From: DAIQRJ01 sp963708795
GTDB taxonomy: Bacteria > Actinomycetota > Actinomycetes > Propionibacteriales > DAIQRJ01
DNA: 64,000 bases
Direction of reading: 5' to 3'
NCBI GenBank assembly: GCA_963708795.1
Contig: CAVPUH010000008.1
Location: 230,775-294,774, forward strand
Below, piece after piece: positions 53,293-62,696 of the stretch (positions are counted from its first letter, which is position 1; the number at the start of each line of letters is the position of its first letter). Made by a program: the position numbers and the translations under genes. The notes below the pieces were generated by a model. The model was not told the DNA's origin, made no database searches, and worked only from the letters and a program-made list of their open reading frames with translations.

Positions 53293-54170
53293 GCATGCGG
53301 CTGCGGATCGACCACAACACGGGCTTTCGCTACAGCGGGACCGTCGCCGCCTCCTACAACGAGGCCAGGATGACGCCGAGGTCCGGGCCGGGCCAGAACG
53401 TCTGGAGTTCGCGCCTGAACGTCGAGCCGTCGCCGTGGAGCTTCACCTACACCGACTACTGGGGCTCCACCGTGACCGCGTTCGAGGTCCACGAGCCGCA
53501 CGACGAGCTCCGCGTGCAGGCCCGCAGCCTCGTCGAGATCGTCCCGCGGGAGAAGTCCGAGGCCGAACGCACCTGGGCCGACGGCGACGGCGCACCGGTC
53601 CCGGGCGACCTCGACTGGGACGGCCTCGCCGATCGGAGGATCGCCGAGGAGTACAACGAGCTGCTGGCGATCACGCCGCGCACCGATCCGGGCATCGAGC
53701 TCACCGAACGAGCCCTCGGCATCGCCGCCGAGCTGCCGCCGCGAGTGGCCGCGCTCGGCATCTGCCGGATCCTCCGCGGCGAAGTGGCTTACGTCCCCGG
53801 TGCCACCCGGGTCTCCTCGCACGCCGTCGAAGCGTGGGACGTCCGCCAGGGCGTGTGCCAGGACTTCGCGCACCTCGCGGTCGGATCGCTGCGCACGCTG
53901 GGGATCCCGGCCCGGTACGTGTCCGGCTACCTGCACCCGAACCGCGAACCGACCGTGGGGAAGGCGGTGCCGGCGGAGTCGCACGCCTGGATCGAGTTCT
54001 ACGTGGGCACCTGGGTGGCCTACGACGTGACCAACCTGCTGGTCCCAGACGACCGGCACGTCGTGGTGGCTCGAGGCCGGGACTACGGCGACGTGTCACC
54101 GCTACGCGGGATCTACTCCGGCCCCCCGTCGGAGATCTTCGTGTCGGTGGAGATGACCCGGCTCACCTGA
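53289..54170 (+). CDS. Transglutaminase-like cysteine peptidase family protein
   Basis: A 293-residue protein: the N-terminal bacterial transglutaminase-like beta domain (LRIDHNTGFRYSGTVAASYN, RMTPRSGPGQ) and the papain-like core with triad C190 (RQGVCQDFAHLAVG), H232 (AESHAWIEFYVG) and D246 (VAYDVTNLLVPDD), all intact. It probably cleaves or crosslinks the product of the upstream ATP-grasp enzyme. GTG 53289 overlaps the alpha-E stop; ATG 53295 is an equally possible start. Third and last gene of the trio. Confidence 0.92.
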   Translation: MSMRLRIDHNTGFRYSGTVAASYNEARMTPRSGPGQNVWSSRLNVEPSPWSFTYTDYWGSTVTAFEVHEPHDELRVQARSLVEIVPREKSEAERTWADGDGAPVPGDLDWDGLADRRIAEEYNELLAITPRTDPGIELTERALGIAAELPPRVAALGICRILRGEVAYVPGATRVSSHAVEAWDVRQGVCQDFAHLAVGSLRTLGIPARYVSGYLHPNREPTVGKAVPAESHAWIEFYVGTWVAYDVTNLLVPDDRHVVVARGRDYGDVSPLRGIYSGPPSEIFVSVEMTRLT

Positions 54171-54228
54171 GCACCGGACGCGGGGCCGCCGAGCTCCGGC
54201 CGGAACGCCTTCGAGAGAATGGGCCACC

Positions 54229-55482
54229 ATGCCCGCCGACACCGCTGCCGAATCGGCGTCCCGGCCGATCACGCTGCGGACGATCGCCCCTTCGGCGTAC
54301 GGACCGGCCGCCCTCTTCGGCGTGGGGCAGGGCGCCGTGATCCCGATCATCGCGATCTCGGCGACCCACCTCGGCGCGTCCGTGGGCGTCGCGGCGTTCG
54401 TCGTCGCCTTCCTCGGCATCGGTCAGATCCTGGGCGATCTCCCCGCCGGTGCCCTCGCCGCGCGCATCGGCGAGCGGCACGCGATGGTCATCTCGTCGTT
54501 CGTCATCTGCGCCGGCCTCCTCCTGTGCATCGCGGCTGGGTCCGTGGCGGTACTGGCCGTCGGGGTCGGCATCGTCGGCTTCGCAGGCGCGGTCTTCGGG
54601 CTGGCCAGGCAGAGCTACCTCACCGAGGTCGTTCCGCTCGAACTACGGGCCCGGGCGCTGTCCACCCTCGGCGGCAGCATGCGCATCGGCGCCTTCATCG
54701 GCCCTTTCCTGGCGGCGTGGGTGACGACCTGGGCCGGGACCGCGGGCGCCTACTGGATCTTCGTGATCTGCGCGTTCGCGGCCGGTGTGCTCGTCCTCGT
54801 GGTCAAGGACCTCAGCCCGCCGAAGGTACGCGGCGCCGCGCCGCATCCGCCGCATCCCGACGGACGTTCCGGCCTGCTCGGCGTGGCAGCACGCCACAAG
54901 GCGGTGTTGCTCTCACTCGGGACGTGCGCTCTGCTGCTGATGGCGGTCCGTCAGGCCCGCCAGAGCGTGCTCCCCCTCTGGTGTGAGCACCTCGGCCTGT
55001 CGGTGTCGACGACGAGCCTGCTGGTCGGGGTGTCCGGCGCAGTGGACATGCTGCTCTTCTATCCGGCCGGATCGGTGATGGACCGGCTCGGGCGGGCCTG
55101 GGTAGGAGTGCCGTCACTGGTCGTGCTGGGCCTGGGCTTCGTCCTGCTTCCCTTCACCCACGCGGTTCCCGGCGTGGCGCTGGTGGCGATCGTGCTCGGA
55201 ATCGGCAACGGGATGGGCGCAGGCCTGGTGATGACCCTCGGCGCCGACGTGTCGCCGGCGGTCGGACGCCCGCTGTTCCTGTCGATCTGGCGGCTCGTCA
55301 CCGACTTCGGGGCCGCAGGTGGGCCCATCGTCGTCGGCGTGGTGGCGGGGTTGATCGGGCTCGGCCCGGCGTCGTTCTTCATAGGCGGGTTCGCCGCCGT
55401 CGCCGCCGTGATGCTCGGGCGGTTCGCACCCCGCCGCGCCGCACTCGTGTCGTCGACGGCTGCCGAGGATCCCGCCCAGTAG
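54229..55482 (+). CDS. MFS transporter
   Basis: A 417-residue major facilitator with about twelve helices in two halves, joined by a cytoplasmic loop near residue 200 (LSPPKVRGAAPHPPHPDGRS). The first half has GVGQGAVIPIIAISATHLGA, GDLPAGALAARIGERHAMVI (the GxLaDrxGrr motif A) and GLARQSYLTEVVPLELRARA; the second has RQARQSVLPLWCEHLGLSVS and PAGSVMDRLGRAWVGVPSLV. The substrate is unknown, a drug or metabolite exporter being typical of this type. It starts 58 bases after the transglutaminase gene, on the same strand. Confidence 0.88.
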   Translation: MPADTAAESASRPITLRTIAPSAYGPAALFGVGQGAVIPIIAISATHLGASVGVAAFVVAFLGIGQILGDLPAGALAARIGERHAMVISSFVICAGLLLCIAAGSVAVLAVGVGIVGFAGAVFGLARQSYLTEVVPLELRARALSTLGGSMRIGAFIGPFLAAWVTTWAGTAGAYWIFVICAFAAGVLVLVVKDLSPPKVRGAAPHPPHPDGRSGLLGVAARHKAVLLSLGTCALLLMAVRQARQSVLPLWCEHLGLSVSTTSLLVGVSGAVDMLLFYPAGSVMDRLGRAWVGVPSLVVLGLGFVLLPFTHAVPGVALVAIVLGIGNGMGAGLVMTLGADVSPAVGRPLFLSIWRLVTDFGAAGGPIVVGVVAGLIGLGPASFFIGGFAAVAAVMLGRFAPRRAALVSSTAAEDPAQ

Positions 55483-55483
55483 C

Positions 55484-56320
55484 GTGGACAGGGTGCCCGC
55501 TCTCGAAGCCGATCCGACGCCCGCCACCTCGAGACCACGACACTCGGCCGCGTCACGAACCGATCGCGTCGCGGTGATCACCGGCGGAGGCAGCGGCATC
55601 GGCCGTGCCAGTGCGCTCGCGTTGGCCGCGGAGGGGTGGCGCGTCGTCGTCGCCGGTCGCCGCCCGGAGCTCCTGGACGCCACCGTCGAGGCGCTGGATG
55701 CCGTGGGCGACCACCCCGACGGGAGCGGCCTCGCGGTGCCGTGCGACGTCACCGACGAGCGCTCCGTCGATGCTCTCGTCGCGAGAACCCTGAAGCGGTT
55801 CGGCCGGCTCGACCTGCTGTTCAACAACGCCGGCATGGGCGCGCCCGGTGTCCCGATCGACGAACTCACGCTCGAGGACTGGCAGTCGGTGGTCGACGTC
55901 AACCTCACCGCGTCGTTCCTGTGCGCGCGCGCAGCCGTGCGGCAGATGAAGGGCCAGTCGCCCCAGGGTGGCCGGATCATCAACAACGGATCGATCTCCG
56001 CCCACGCTCCGCGCCCGAACTCGGCGGCCTACACGGCCACGAAGCACGCGATCACCGGCCTGACGAAGTCGCTGGCCCTCGACGGTCGTGCGTTCGGGAT
56101 CACCTGCGGCCAGATCGACATCGGCAACGCGGCGACCGCGATGGCCGCCGGCATGCCGGCGGGGATGCCGCAGGCCGACGGTACGGTCCGGGGCGAACCG
56201 ACGATGCCGGTGGACGATGTCGCACGTGCCGTCGTCTATATGGCGTCGCTGCCGCCTGGATCGGTCGTGGCCACCATCACCGTCATGGCAGCCGGGATGC
56301 CGTTCGTCGGTCGCGGCTGA
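55484..56320 (+). CDS. Short-chain dehydrogenase/reductase (SDR)
   Basis: A 278-residue classical SDR: the NAD(P) loop VAVITGGGSGIGRASALALA, CDVTDER, NNAG in LDLLFNNAGMGAPG, catalytic Ser in NNGSISAHAPRP, and YTATKHAITGLTKSLALDGR with YxxxK. The substrate cannot be told. GTG 55484 lies one base past the MFS stop; GTG 55493, nearer a GGACAGG ribosome binding site, may be the real start. The MFS gene just upstream suggests an operon. Converges on the DUF1232 gene. Confidence 0.9.
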   Translation: MDRVPALEADPTPATSRPRHSAASRTDRVAVITGGGSGIGRASALALAAEGWRVVVAGRRPELLDATVEALDAVGDHPDGSGLAVPCDVTDERSVDALVARTLKRFGRLDLLFNNAGMGAPGVPIDELTLEDWQSVVDVNLTASFLCARAAVRQMKGQSPQGGRIINNGSISAHAPRPNSAAYTATKHAITGLTKSLALDGRAFGITCGQIDIGNAATAMAAGMPAGMPQADGTVRGEPTMPVDDVARAVVYMASLPPGSVVATITVMAAGMPFVGRG

Positions 56321-56350
56321 GCCGGCAGAGCTGGACGAGCGGTCGATCGC

Positions 56351-56794
56351 TCAGAGCGCGAGCTCCCACGCGAGGAACCGGTCGAGTTCGACCCGCGCAC
56401 GTCGGGTCGTCCAGCCGACGATGGCCACGTCGTCGAGGTAGCCGACCATCGGCATGTCGTCCGGGATGACGTCGATCGGCGACTGGATGTAGAGCAGCGC
56501 GGCGACGACCTCCACGAGATCGGCGTCGGTCGACGGGACGTAGTGGCCGCGGGCGACCGCGACCGCGAGCCTGATCATCGTGCGCACGTCGTCCACCGCG
56601 TCGACGAAAGGACCACTGCGCAGTGCCGTCGACCGGGCCGTCGCGGATGCGAGCGTGAGCAGTCGCTCTGGCTGTGACAGCACGAGCGACGCCTCCGCCC
56701 GCGCCGAGGCGAAGAAGCTCGAGTCGACGACCTGGCGGGTCGCCTCGTCACTGGCGGCGGCGTCGTCGAGCTGGACGTGCGTCGGGTCGGTCAT
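56351..56794 (-). CDS. DUF1232 (YkvA-like) membrane protein
   Basis: A 147-residue protein with the DUF1232 signature: LVEVVAALLYIQSPIDVIPD followed by DMPMVGYLDDVAIVGW. DVIPD plus LDD in a hydrophobic hairpin is diagnostic; function unknown. ATG 56794 is chosen; the frame continues upstream into the antiporter promoter region. It is divergent from the Mrp operon by about 150 bases. Confidence 0.85.
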   Translation of the reverse strand: MTDPTHVQLDDAAASDEATRQVVDSSFFASARAEASLVLSQPERLLTLASATARSTALRSGPFVDAVDDVRTMIRLAVAVARGHYVPSTDADLVEVVAALLYIQSPIDVIPDDMPMVGYLDDVAIVGWTTRRARVELDRFLAWELAL

Positions 56795-56946
56795 GCCGGG
56801 ACGATACCGAGAGGAGACGAACACCCGGCCGACGTGGACACTGGGCCACTCGGCCGGTGCCGAGCAGACGGTATTCTGTGCGCGCCGCCCCGCCCTGGGA
56901 CGCGCCGTGCCCGACCCGCTCTCCCCGACCCCGTTCGCCGCCGATC

Positions 56947-59823
56947 GTGACGGAGCCGCCGGTGCTCGCTCTGCTCGCCGCCCACGCGGTGGCCGCAGTC
57001 TGCGCACCGACGCTGATCGCCAAGCTGGGTCGGCGCGCCTTCGTCCTGCTCGCGCTCGCTCCGGCCGCCGTTGTGGTCTGGGCGCTGGCGCACACCGCGC
57101 AGGTGACATCCGGCGGGGTCGTCTCCGAGTCGCTCAGCTGGGTGCCGAGCCTGCAGCTGGAGCTGTCGTTCCGCGTCGATGATCTCAGCTGGCTGATGTT
57201 GCTGGTCGTCGGTGGCGTCGGTGCGCTCGTGCTGGTGTACTGCGCGGCGTACTTCGACGACGACGAGCCCGGGCTCGGCCGGTTCGCCGGTGTCTTCGTG
57301 GCCTTCGCCGGCGCCATGGTCGGTCTGGTCGCGTGTGACGACATGCTGGCCCTGTACTTGTTCTGGGAACTGACGACGGTCTTCTCCTATCTGCTGATCG
57401 GCCACTACCCGGCCGCTGCGCCCAGCCGCGCGGCGGCCACGCAGGCGTTGGTGGTGACGACGGCCGGCGGCCTCGCCATGCTGACCGGCATCGTCCTGCT
57501 GGGCCAGCGCACCGGCACCTACCGGTTGTCCGAGGTGATCGCGGCCGCGCCGCGCGGGCCCACCGTGACGGTGGCGATCGCCCTCGTGCTCGCGGGGGCG
57601 TTGTCGAAGTCCGCGCTGTTCCCGTTCCACTTCTGGCTGCCGGGAGCGATGGCGGCACCGACACCGGTCAGCGCGTATCTCCACGCCGCGGCCATGGTCA
57701 AGGCCGGCGTGTACCTGGTGGCCCGGCTCGCTCCGGGCTTCGCCACCGTGCCGATCTGGCGCCCGGTGGTGCTGATCCTCGGCGGCGCGACCATGCTCCT
57801 GGGCGGATACCGGGCGCTGCGCCAGGACGATCTCAAGCTCCTGCTGGCCTTCGGCACCGTCAGCCAGCTCGGGTTCCTGATCGTGCTGACCGGCACGGGC
57901 ACCCGCAACGCCGCGCTCGCGGGCGTCACGATGCTCGTCGCCCATGCCCTGTACAAGGCGACGCTGTTCCTGGTCGTCGGCGTCGTCGACCACAGCGCCG
58001 GCACGCGTGATCTGCGCCAGCTCTCCGGGGTGGGCCGGTCGCTGCCCGGCGTGGCCGTGGTGGCCACTCTGGCGCTGGCGTCGATGGCCGGGCTGCCGCC
58101 GTTGCTCGGCTTCGTGGGCAAGGAGGCCGCTTACGAGGCCTACCTGGGCAACGCACACACGCCCGGCCTGGGCTGGAGCCCAGCCGTGCTCGGGGTCCTC
58201 ATCGCAGGGTCGGTGTTGACGTTCGCCTACTCCGTCCGATTCGGGTGGGGCGCGTTCGCGCGCAAAGCCGGGCTGTCGGACACGCCCGTGCACCGGCCGA
58301 CGTCACTGTTCGTCGCGGCACCGGCCGTCCTCGCCGCGCTGAGTCTGATCGGCGGCGTGCTGTCCGCTCCGGCAGAGTCGTTCGTGCGCCCCTACCTCGA
58401 CGCCTTCCCGCCGACCCTGCACCCGACCCATCTCGGGCTCTGGCACGGTTTCACCCCGGCGTTGGCGTGCTCCGCCGTCACGGTCGCCCTCGGGATCGTC
58501 GCCAGCCTCGGCCGCCGCCCGGTGGCGGCATTCCAGGCGGCGGTGCCGTCCTTCGTCGACGCAGGTCAGGTGTACCGGTCGAGCATGCGCGGGCTCGACC
58601 GCGCTTCCCTCGAGGTCACCGGCGGACTCCAGCGCGGGTCGCTGTCGGTGTCGCTGGCCCTGATCCTCCTCGTGTGGATCGCCCTGCCGGGCAGCGCATT
58701 GCTGATGGGCGTGCCGTGGCCTCAGGTCCGTCTGGTCGACACCCCGGCACAGATCGTGGTGGCGGTGCTGATGGTCGCGGCCGCGATCCTCGCCGCGCGC
58801 TCGAACCGACGGATGCGAGCCGTCCTGCTGGTCGGGGTGACGGGTTACGGGACTGCGTACCTGTTCCTCCTGCACGGCGCACCCGATCTGGCACTGACCC
58901 AGGTCCTCGTGGAGACGGTGTCGCTCGTGGTGTTCGTGCTGGTGCTGCGTCGACTCCCGACGAGGTTCTCGCTCGCTCCGCTAAGGGCGGATCGTCGGGT
59001 GCGAGCCGTACTCGGCGTGCTCGTCGGGGCCGTTCTCACGCTCACCGCGGTCGTGGCGGCCGGGTCGCGGACCGCGCTGCCCGCCTCGGACGGCATGGCC
59101 GCCGAGGCCGTGCGGTTCGGTGGTGGCCGGAACATCGTCAACATCATCCTCGTCGACATCCGCGCCTGGGACACGATGGGTGAGCTGTCCGTCGTCCTGG
59201 TCGCGGCGACCGGGGTCGCGAGCCTCATCTTCCTGACCCGGCGCGACGCCGCCGGACCGGTGACCGCCGCCCCGGCCGCTGCCCCGGCCCCGGCGACCCG
59301 CCGCTCGTGGCTGGTCGGCAGCTCCACCCTCGACCCGGCCAACCGGTCGGTGATCTTCGAGGTCGTCACCTGGCTCGTGTTCCACACCGTGGTGGCGTTC
59401 TCGGTCTATCTGCTCTTCTCGGGCCACAACAACCCCGGCGGCGGATTCGCAGCCGGCCTGATGGTCGGCCTCGGTCTGACCATGCGTTACCTGGCCGGTG
59501 GCCGGCACGAACTCGCCGAGGCGCTCCCGATCCGGCCCGGCTGGTTCCTCGGCGCCGGCCTCTTCCTCTCCGCCGGAACGGGGCTCGTCTCCCTCCTTGC
59601 CGGCGGTGACGTCCTGCAAACGTGGATCTTCGACCTGCACCTGCCGCTGATCGGCACCGCCCACCTCGTGACGTCGGTGTTCTTCGACATCGGCGTGTAC
59701 CTCGTGGTCATCGGCCTGATGCTCGACGTGCTGCGCAGCCTCGGTGCCGAACTCGACCGGCAGATCGAGGGCGAACACGAACCGGAGGCCCTCGACGCTG
59801 CCGAGGCGGCGCTGCCGATATGA
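56947..59823 (+). CDS. mrpA: Na+/H+ antiporter subunit A fused to subunit B (MrpA-MrpB)
   Basis: A 958-residue membrane protein. The first 500 or so residues are the NuoL-like core (VDDLSWLMLLVVGGVGALVL, WELTTVFSYLLIGHYPAA, LPGAMAAPTPVSAYLHAAAM, KAGVYLVARLAPGF, EFxK-like lysines retained). The C-terminal part has the MrpA extension (LLHGAPDLALTQVLVETVSL) and then an MnhB domain (SVIFEVVTWLVFHTVVAFSV, LLFSGHNNPGGGFAAGLMVG). Subunit B is therefore part of this chain, as in many actinobacteria. GTG 56947 is chosen; the frame continues upstream without conserved sequence. The stop overlaps the mrpC ATG. Mrp complexes exchange cytoplasmic sodium for protons. Confidence 0.93.
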   Translation: MTEPPVLALLAAHAVAAVCAPTLIAKLGRRAFVLLALAPAAVVVWALAHTAQVTSGGVVSESLSWVPSLQLELSFRVDDLSWLMLLVVGGVGALVLVYCAAYFDDDEPGLGRFAGVFVAFAGAMVGLVACDDMLALYLFWELTTVFSYLLIGHYPAAAPSRAAATQALVVTTAGGLAMLTGIVLLGQRTGTYRLSEVIAAAPRGPTVTVAIALVLAGALSKSALFPFHFWLPGAMAAPTPVSAYLHAAAMVKAGVYLVARLAPGFATVPIWRPVVLILGGATMLLGGYRALRQDDLKLLLAFGTVSQLGFLIVLTGTGTRNAALAGVTMLVAHALYKATLFLVVGVVDHSAGTRDLRQLSGVGRSLPGVAVVATLALASMAGLPPLLGFVGKEAAYEAYLGNAHTPGLGWSPAVLGVLIAGSVLTFAYSVRFGWGAFARKAGLSDTPVHRPTSLFVAAPAVLAALSLIGGVLSAPAESFVRPYLDAFPPTLHPTHLGLWHGFTPALACSAVTVALGIVASLGRRPVAAFQAAVPSFVDAGQVYRSSMRGLDRASLEVTGGLQRGSLSVSLALILLVWIALPGSALLMGVPWPQVRLVDTPAQIVVAVLMVAAAILAARSNRRMRAVLLVGVTGYGTAYLFLLHGAPDLALTQVLVETVSLVVFVLVLRRLPTRFSLAPLRADRRVRAVLGVLVGAVLTLTAVVAAGSRTALPASDGMAAEAVRFGGGRNIVNIILVDIRAWDTMGELSVVLVAATGVASLIFLTRRDAAGPVTAAPAAAPAPATRRSWLVGSSTLDPANRSVIFEVVTWLVFHTVVAFSVYLLFSGHNNPGGGFAAGLMVGLGLTMRYLAGGRHELAEALPIRPGWFLGAGLFLSAGTGLVSLLAGGDVLQTWIFDLHLPLIGTAHLVTSVFFDIGVYLVVIGLMLDVLRSLGAELDRQIEGEHEPEALDAAEAALPI

Positions 59824-60248
59824 CCCCCAGTCTCGTCCTGTGCGTGCTGGCCGGAGCTCTGGCCGCAGTGGGCGTGTATCTCCTGCTCGAACGCAGTCTC
59901 AGCCGGGCCCTGCTCGGGATCATCCTCTTCGGGAACGGGGCCAACCTGCTGTTCCTCGTGGCCAGCGGCAGAGCCGGCCAGGCGCCGATCGTCGGCCGGT
60001 CGGTGGTGGCGGCGATGAGCGACCCGCTCCCCCAGGCGATGGTGCTGACCGCGATCGTCATCACGCTGGGGATGACCGCCTTCCTCCTGGCCATGGCGCA
60101 CCGGAGCTGGCAGCTCGCGCGCTCCGACGACGTCGAGGACGACACCGAGGACACCCGCATCCACGACCTCGCCGAGCGCAACGACATGTCCGGCTCGGAG
60201 TTCGGCGAGTCCGGGCACGGCGACGATCCGCCGGCGGTGGCACCGTGA
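59820..60248 (+). CDS. mrpC: Na+/H+ antiporter subunit C (MrpC, NuoK-like)
   Basis: A 142-residue NuoK-like subunit with three helices: SLVLCVLAGALAAVGVYLLL, LGIILFGNGANLLFLVASG and PQAMVLTAIVITLGMTAFLL, followed by an unusually long acidic hydrophilic tail (SDDVEDDTEDTRIHDLAERN). ATG 59820 overlaps the mrpA stop by four bases and its stop overlaps the mrpD GTG. Confidence 0.92.
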   Translation: MTPSLVLCVLAGALAAVGVYLLLERSLSRALLGIILFGNGANLLFLVASGRAGQAPIVGRSVVAAMSDPLPQAMVLTAIVITLGMTAFLLAMAHRSWQLARSDDVEDDTEDTRIHDLAERNDMSGSEFGESGHGDDPPAVAP

Positions 60249-61768
60249 CGTCGGCCGTGCTCGTCCCCCTTCCCGTCGTGCTGCCACTCGTGGGCGCTGG
60301 AGTCGCGGTCGTCGTCGGCCGTCATCGCCGGCTCCAACGCGCGGTCAGCGCGGTCACCCTGACGTCGGTCGTCGTCGTGTCGGCATTGCTCCTGCACGCC
60401 GTCACCGTCGACGGGCCGCAGGTCGTCGAGGCCGGCGGATGGCCCGCTCCGATGGGTGTCGTGCTCGTCGTCGACCGGCTGTCGGCCCTGATGCTGCTGG
60501 TGTCGGCAGTCGTGACCCTCGGAGTGTTCGCCTACTCCGCCGGCGAGGGGCGCGCCGGCGGCGACGAGGACACGCCGCTCCCGATCTACCATCCGACGCT
60601 GCTGGTCCTGATGGCCGGTGTGGCCGACACGTTCATCTCCGGCGACCTGTTCAACCTGTACGTGGGCTTCGAGATCCTGCTGGCGGCGAGCTTCGTGCTC
60701 ATCACCCTGGGCGGGACGGCCAGCCGGATCCGAGCCGGCTCGACCTATGTCGTCGTCAGCCTCCTGTCGTCACTGCTGTTCCTCGTCTCGATCGCGCTCG
60801 TCTACGCGGCGACCGGCACGGTCAACCTCGCCCAGCTCTCGGTGCGACTGGGCGAACTGCCCGCGCACGTCGCGCTCATGCTCCATCTGGCGCTGCTGGT
60901 CGGGTTCGCGGTCAAGGCGGCGGTGTTCCCGATGTCGGGCTGGCTGCCGGACTCGTACCCGACCGCGCCGGCGCCGGTGACAGCCGTCTTCGCCGGGCTG
61001 CTGACCAAGGTCGGCGTGTACGCGATCCTGCGCACGCAGACGCTGCTGTTCCCCGAGCACCGCATCCAGAACCTGCTGTTGGTGGCCGCGTTCGCGACGA
61101 TGGTGGTGGGCATCCTCGGTGCGGTCGCCCAGGACGACATCAAGCGACTGCTCTCCTTCACCCTCGTGAGCCACATCGGTTACATGCTGTTCGGGATCGC
61201 CGTGGCCTCCACCACCGGCGTGTCTGCGGCGATCTTCTACGTCGCGCACCACATCACCGTGCAGACGACGCTGTTCCTCGTGACCGGGCTGGTGGAACGT
61301 CGTGGCGGCTCGACATCGCTGCGGGAGCTCGGCGGGATGGCCCGGGCGGCTCCGATCGTGGCAGTCCTGTTCTTCATCCCGGCGATGAACCTGGCCGGCA
61401 TCCCACCGTTCTCGGGGTTCCTGGGCAAGGTCGGGCTGCTCCAGGCAGGCGCTGCCGCCGCGACGCCGTTGACGTACCTGCTGATCGCCGGCTCCGTCCT
61501 CACCAGCCTGCTGACGTTGTACGCGATCGGGCGCGTCTGGAGTCAGGGCTTCTGGCGTGCGCCGTCAGAGCTCGTCGTGGCCAGGACCGGGTCGCCGGCG
61601 AGCCGGCTGACCGCGGGCCTGGTCGTACCGGCCGCGGCCATGGTCGCCGTCAGTGTGGGACTGAGCATCGTCGCCGGGCCGCTGTTCGCCTTCACCGACG
61701 CCACCGCGGTGGACATCCTGCACCCGTCCGTCTACATCGACGCGGTCTTCCCGGGAGGCATCCGATGA
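60245..61768 (+). CDS. mrpD: Na+/H+ antiporter subunit D (MrpD, NuoN-like)
   Basis: A 507-residue NuoN/M-like antiporter subunit: LVVDRLSALMLLVSAVVTLG, NLYVGFEILLAASFVLITLG with the key Glu, LVGFAVKAAVFPMSGWLPDS with the key Lys, YPTAPAPVTAVFAGLLTKVG, and DDIKRLLSFTLVSHIGYMLF. Both residues needed for proton movement are therefore present. GTG 60245 overlaps the mrpC stop (GTGA). Encoded between C and E in the usual order. Confidence 0.93.
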   Translation: MTSAVLVPLPVVLPLVGAGVAVVVGRHRRLQRAVSAVTLTSVVVVSALLLHAVTVDGPQVVEAGGWPAPMGVVLVVDRLSALMLLVSAVVTLGVFAYSAGEGRAGGDEDTPLPIYHPTLLVLMAGVADTFISGDLFNLYVGFEILLAASFVLITLGGTASRIRAGSTYVVVSLLSSLLFLVSIALVYAATGTVNLAQLSVRLGELPAHVALMLHLALLVGFAVKAAVFPMSGWLPDSYPTAPAPVTAVFAGLLTKVGVYAILRTQTLLFPEHRIQNLLLVAAFATMVVGILGAVAQDDIKRLLSFTLVSHIGYMLFGIAVASTTGVSAAIFYVAHHITVQTTLFLVTGLVERRGGSTSLRELGGMARAAPIVAVLFFIPAMNLAGIPPFSGFLGKVGLLQAGAAAATPLTYLLIAGSVLTSLLTLYAIGRVWSQGFWRAPSELVVARTGSPASRLTAGLVVPAAAMVAVSVGLSIVAGPLFAFTDATAVDILHPSVYIDAVFPGGIR

Positions 61769-62340
61769 CGGCGCGACGAACCGCTGACCCGGCCACGCCG
61801 GCCCGCCGGCGTTTCCAACCACTGGCCGTGCTGGCGGGAACGGCCGTCTGGGTGCTGTTGTGGGGAAACCTGACCGTCGCCAACGTGCTCGCCGGGCTGG
61901 TGGTCGCCGGCGCCATCGTGACTGCGTTCCCGCTGCCGCGTCTCGACACGGGGGTGCGGCTGCATCCGTGGTCGTTCCTCGTCCTGGCGGTGCGATTCGC
62001 CGCCGACCTGGTGGTCTCGAGCGCCGACGTCGCCTGGCGGACCGTGCGCCCGGGTCGAATGCCACGGAACAGCCTCGTCTGTGTGCAGCTGCGCTCACGC
62101 AACGAGCTGTTCCTGACGCTCACGTCCGACCTCGTCACGCTCATCCCCGGCTCCGTGTCACTGGAACTCGACGCGCTCTCCGGGCGGCTGCTGATCCACG
62201 TGCTCGGTGCCGAGACACCGGCGGACTGCGAACGGGTCCGGGCGAGCGTCCTGGCCCAGGAGGAGCGGGTCTTGCGCGCGCTCGCCGACCGGGACGGTCA
62301 GCGCGTCCTCGACGACCGCGGAGCCGGGGTGGCGTCGTGA
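61765..62340 (+). CDS. mrpE: Na+/H+ antiporter subunit E (MrpE)
   Basis: A 191-residue MrpE: basic N-terminus, two hydrophobic segments (LAVLAGTAVWVLLWGNLTVA, VLAGLVVAGAIVTAFPLP), then the soluble part with ADLVVSSADVAWRTVRPGRM, LTLTSDLVTLIPGSVSLELD and IHVLGAETPADCERVR, typical of the family. ATG 61765 overlaps the mrpD stop (ATGA). Confidence 0.92.
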   Translation: MTARRTADPATPARRRFQPLAVLAGTAVWVLLWGNLTVANVLAGLVVAGAIVTAFPLPRLDTGVRLHPWSFLVLAVRFAADLVVSSADVAWRTVRPGRMPRNSLVCVQLRSRNELFLTLTSDLVTLIPGSVSLELDALSGRLLIHVLGAETPADCERVRASVLAQEERVLRALADRDGQRVLDDRGAGVAS

Positions 62341-62696
62341 GCGCCACACACGTCCTGGCCTGGATCGCGGGAACGATGCTCTCGGTCGCCGCCGGGCTGG
62401 TCCTGGTGCGGATCGCGCGGGGCCCGACGATGCTCGACCGGGTCGTCGCCATGGACGTCCTGGTCGCCCTGCTCGTCTGTGCCATCGGGCTGGAAGCGGC
62501 CGTCGACCGGCACACGACCACGCTGCCCATCCTCATCGCCATCGCCCTTGTGGGCTTCGTCGGCGCCGTGAGCGTCGCATGGTTCCTGGGCCGCGGCGGC
62601 GGCCCCGTCGATGCGGGTTCGGGGGTCGACCGGGATGCGCCGGACGACGCGGTGGTCGAGAGCACAGACACCGCCGGGTCGGAGGAGACCCGATGA
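62337..62696 (+). CDS. mrpF: Na+/H+ antiporter subunit F (MrpF)
   Basis: A 119-residue MrpF with three helices: VLAWIAGTMLSVAAGLVLVR, VLVALLVCAIGLEAAVDRHT and LPILIAIALVGFVGAVSVAW; RGPTMLDRVVAMDVL is the conserved loop. The hydrophilic acidic tail after residue 88 is longer than usual. GTG 62337 overlaps the mrpE stop. Confidence 0.92.
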   Translation: MSATHVLAWIAGTMLSVAAGLVLVRIARGPTMLDRVVAMDVLVALLVCAIGLEAAVDRHTTTLPILIAIALVGFVGAVSVAWFLGRGGGPVDAGSGVDRDAPDDAVVESTDTAGSEETR

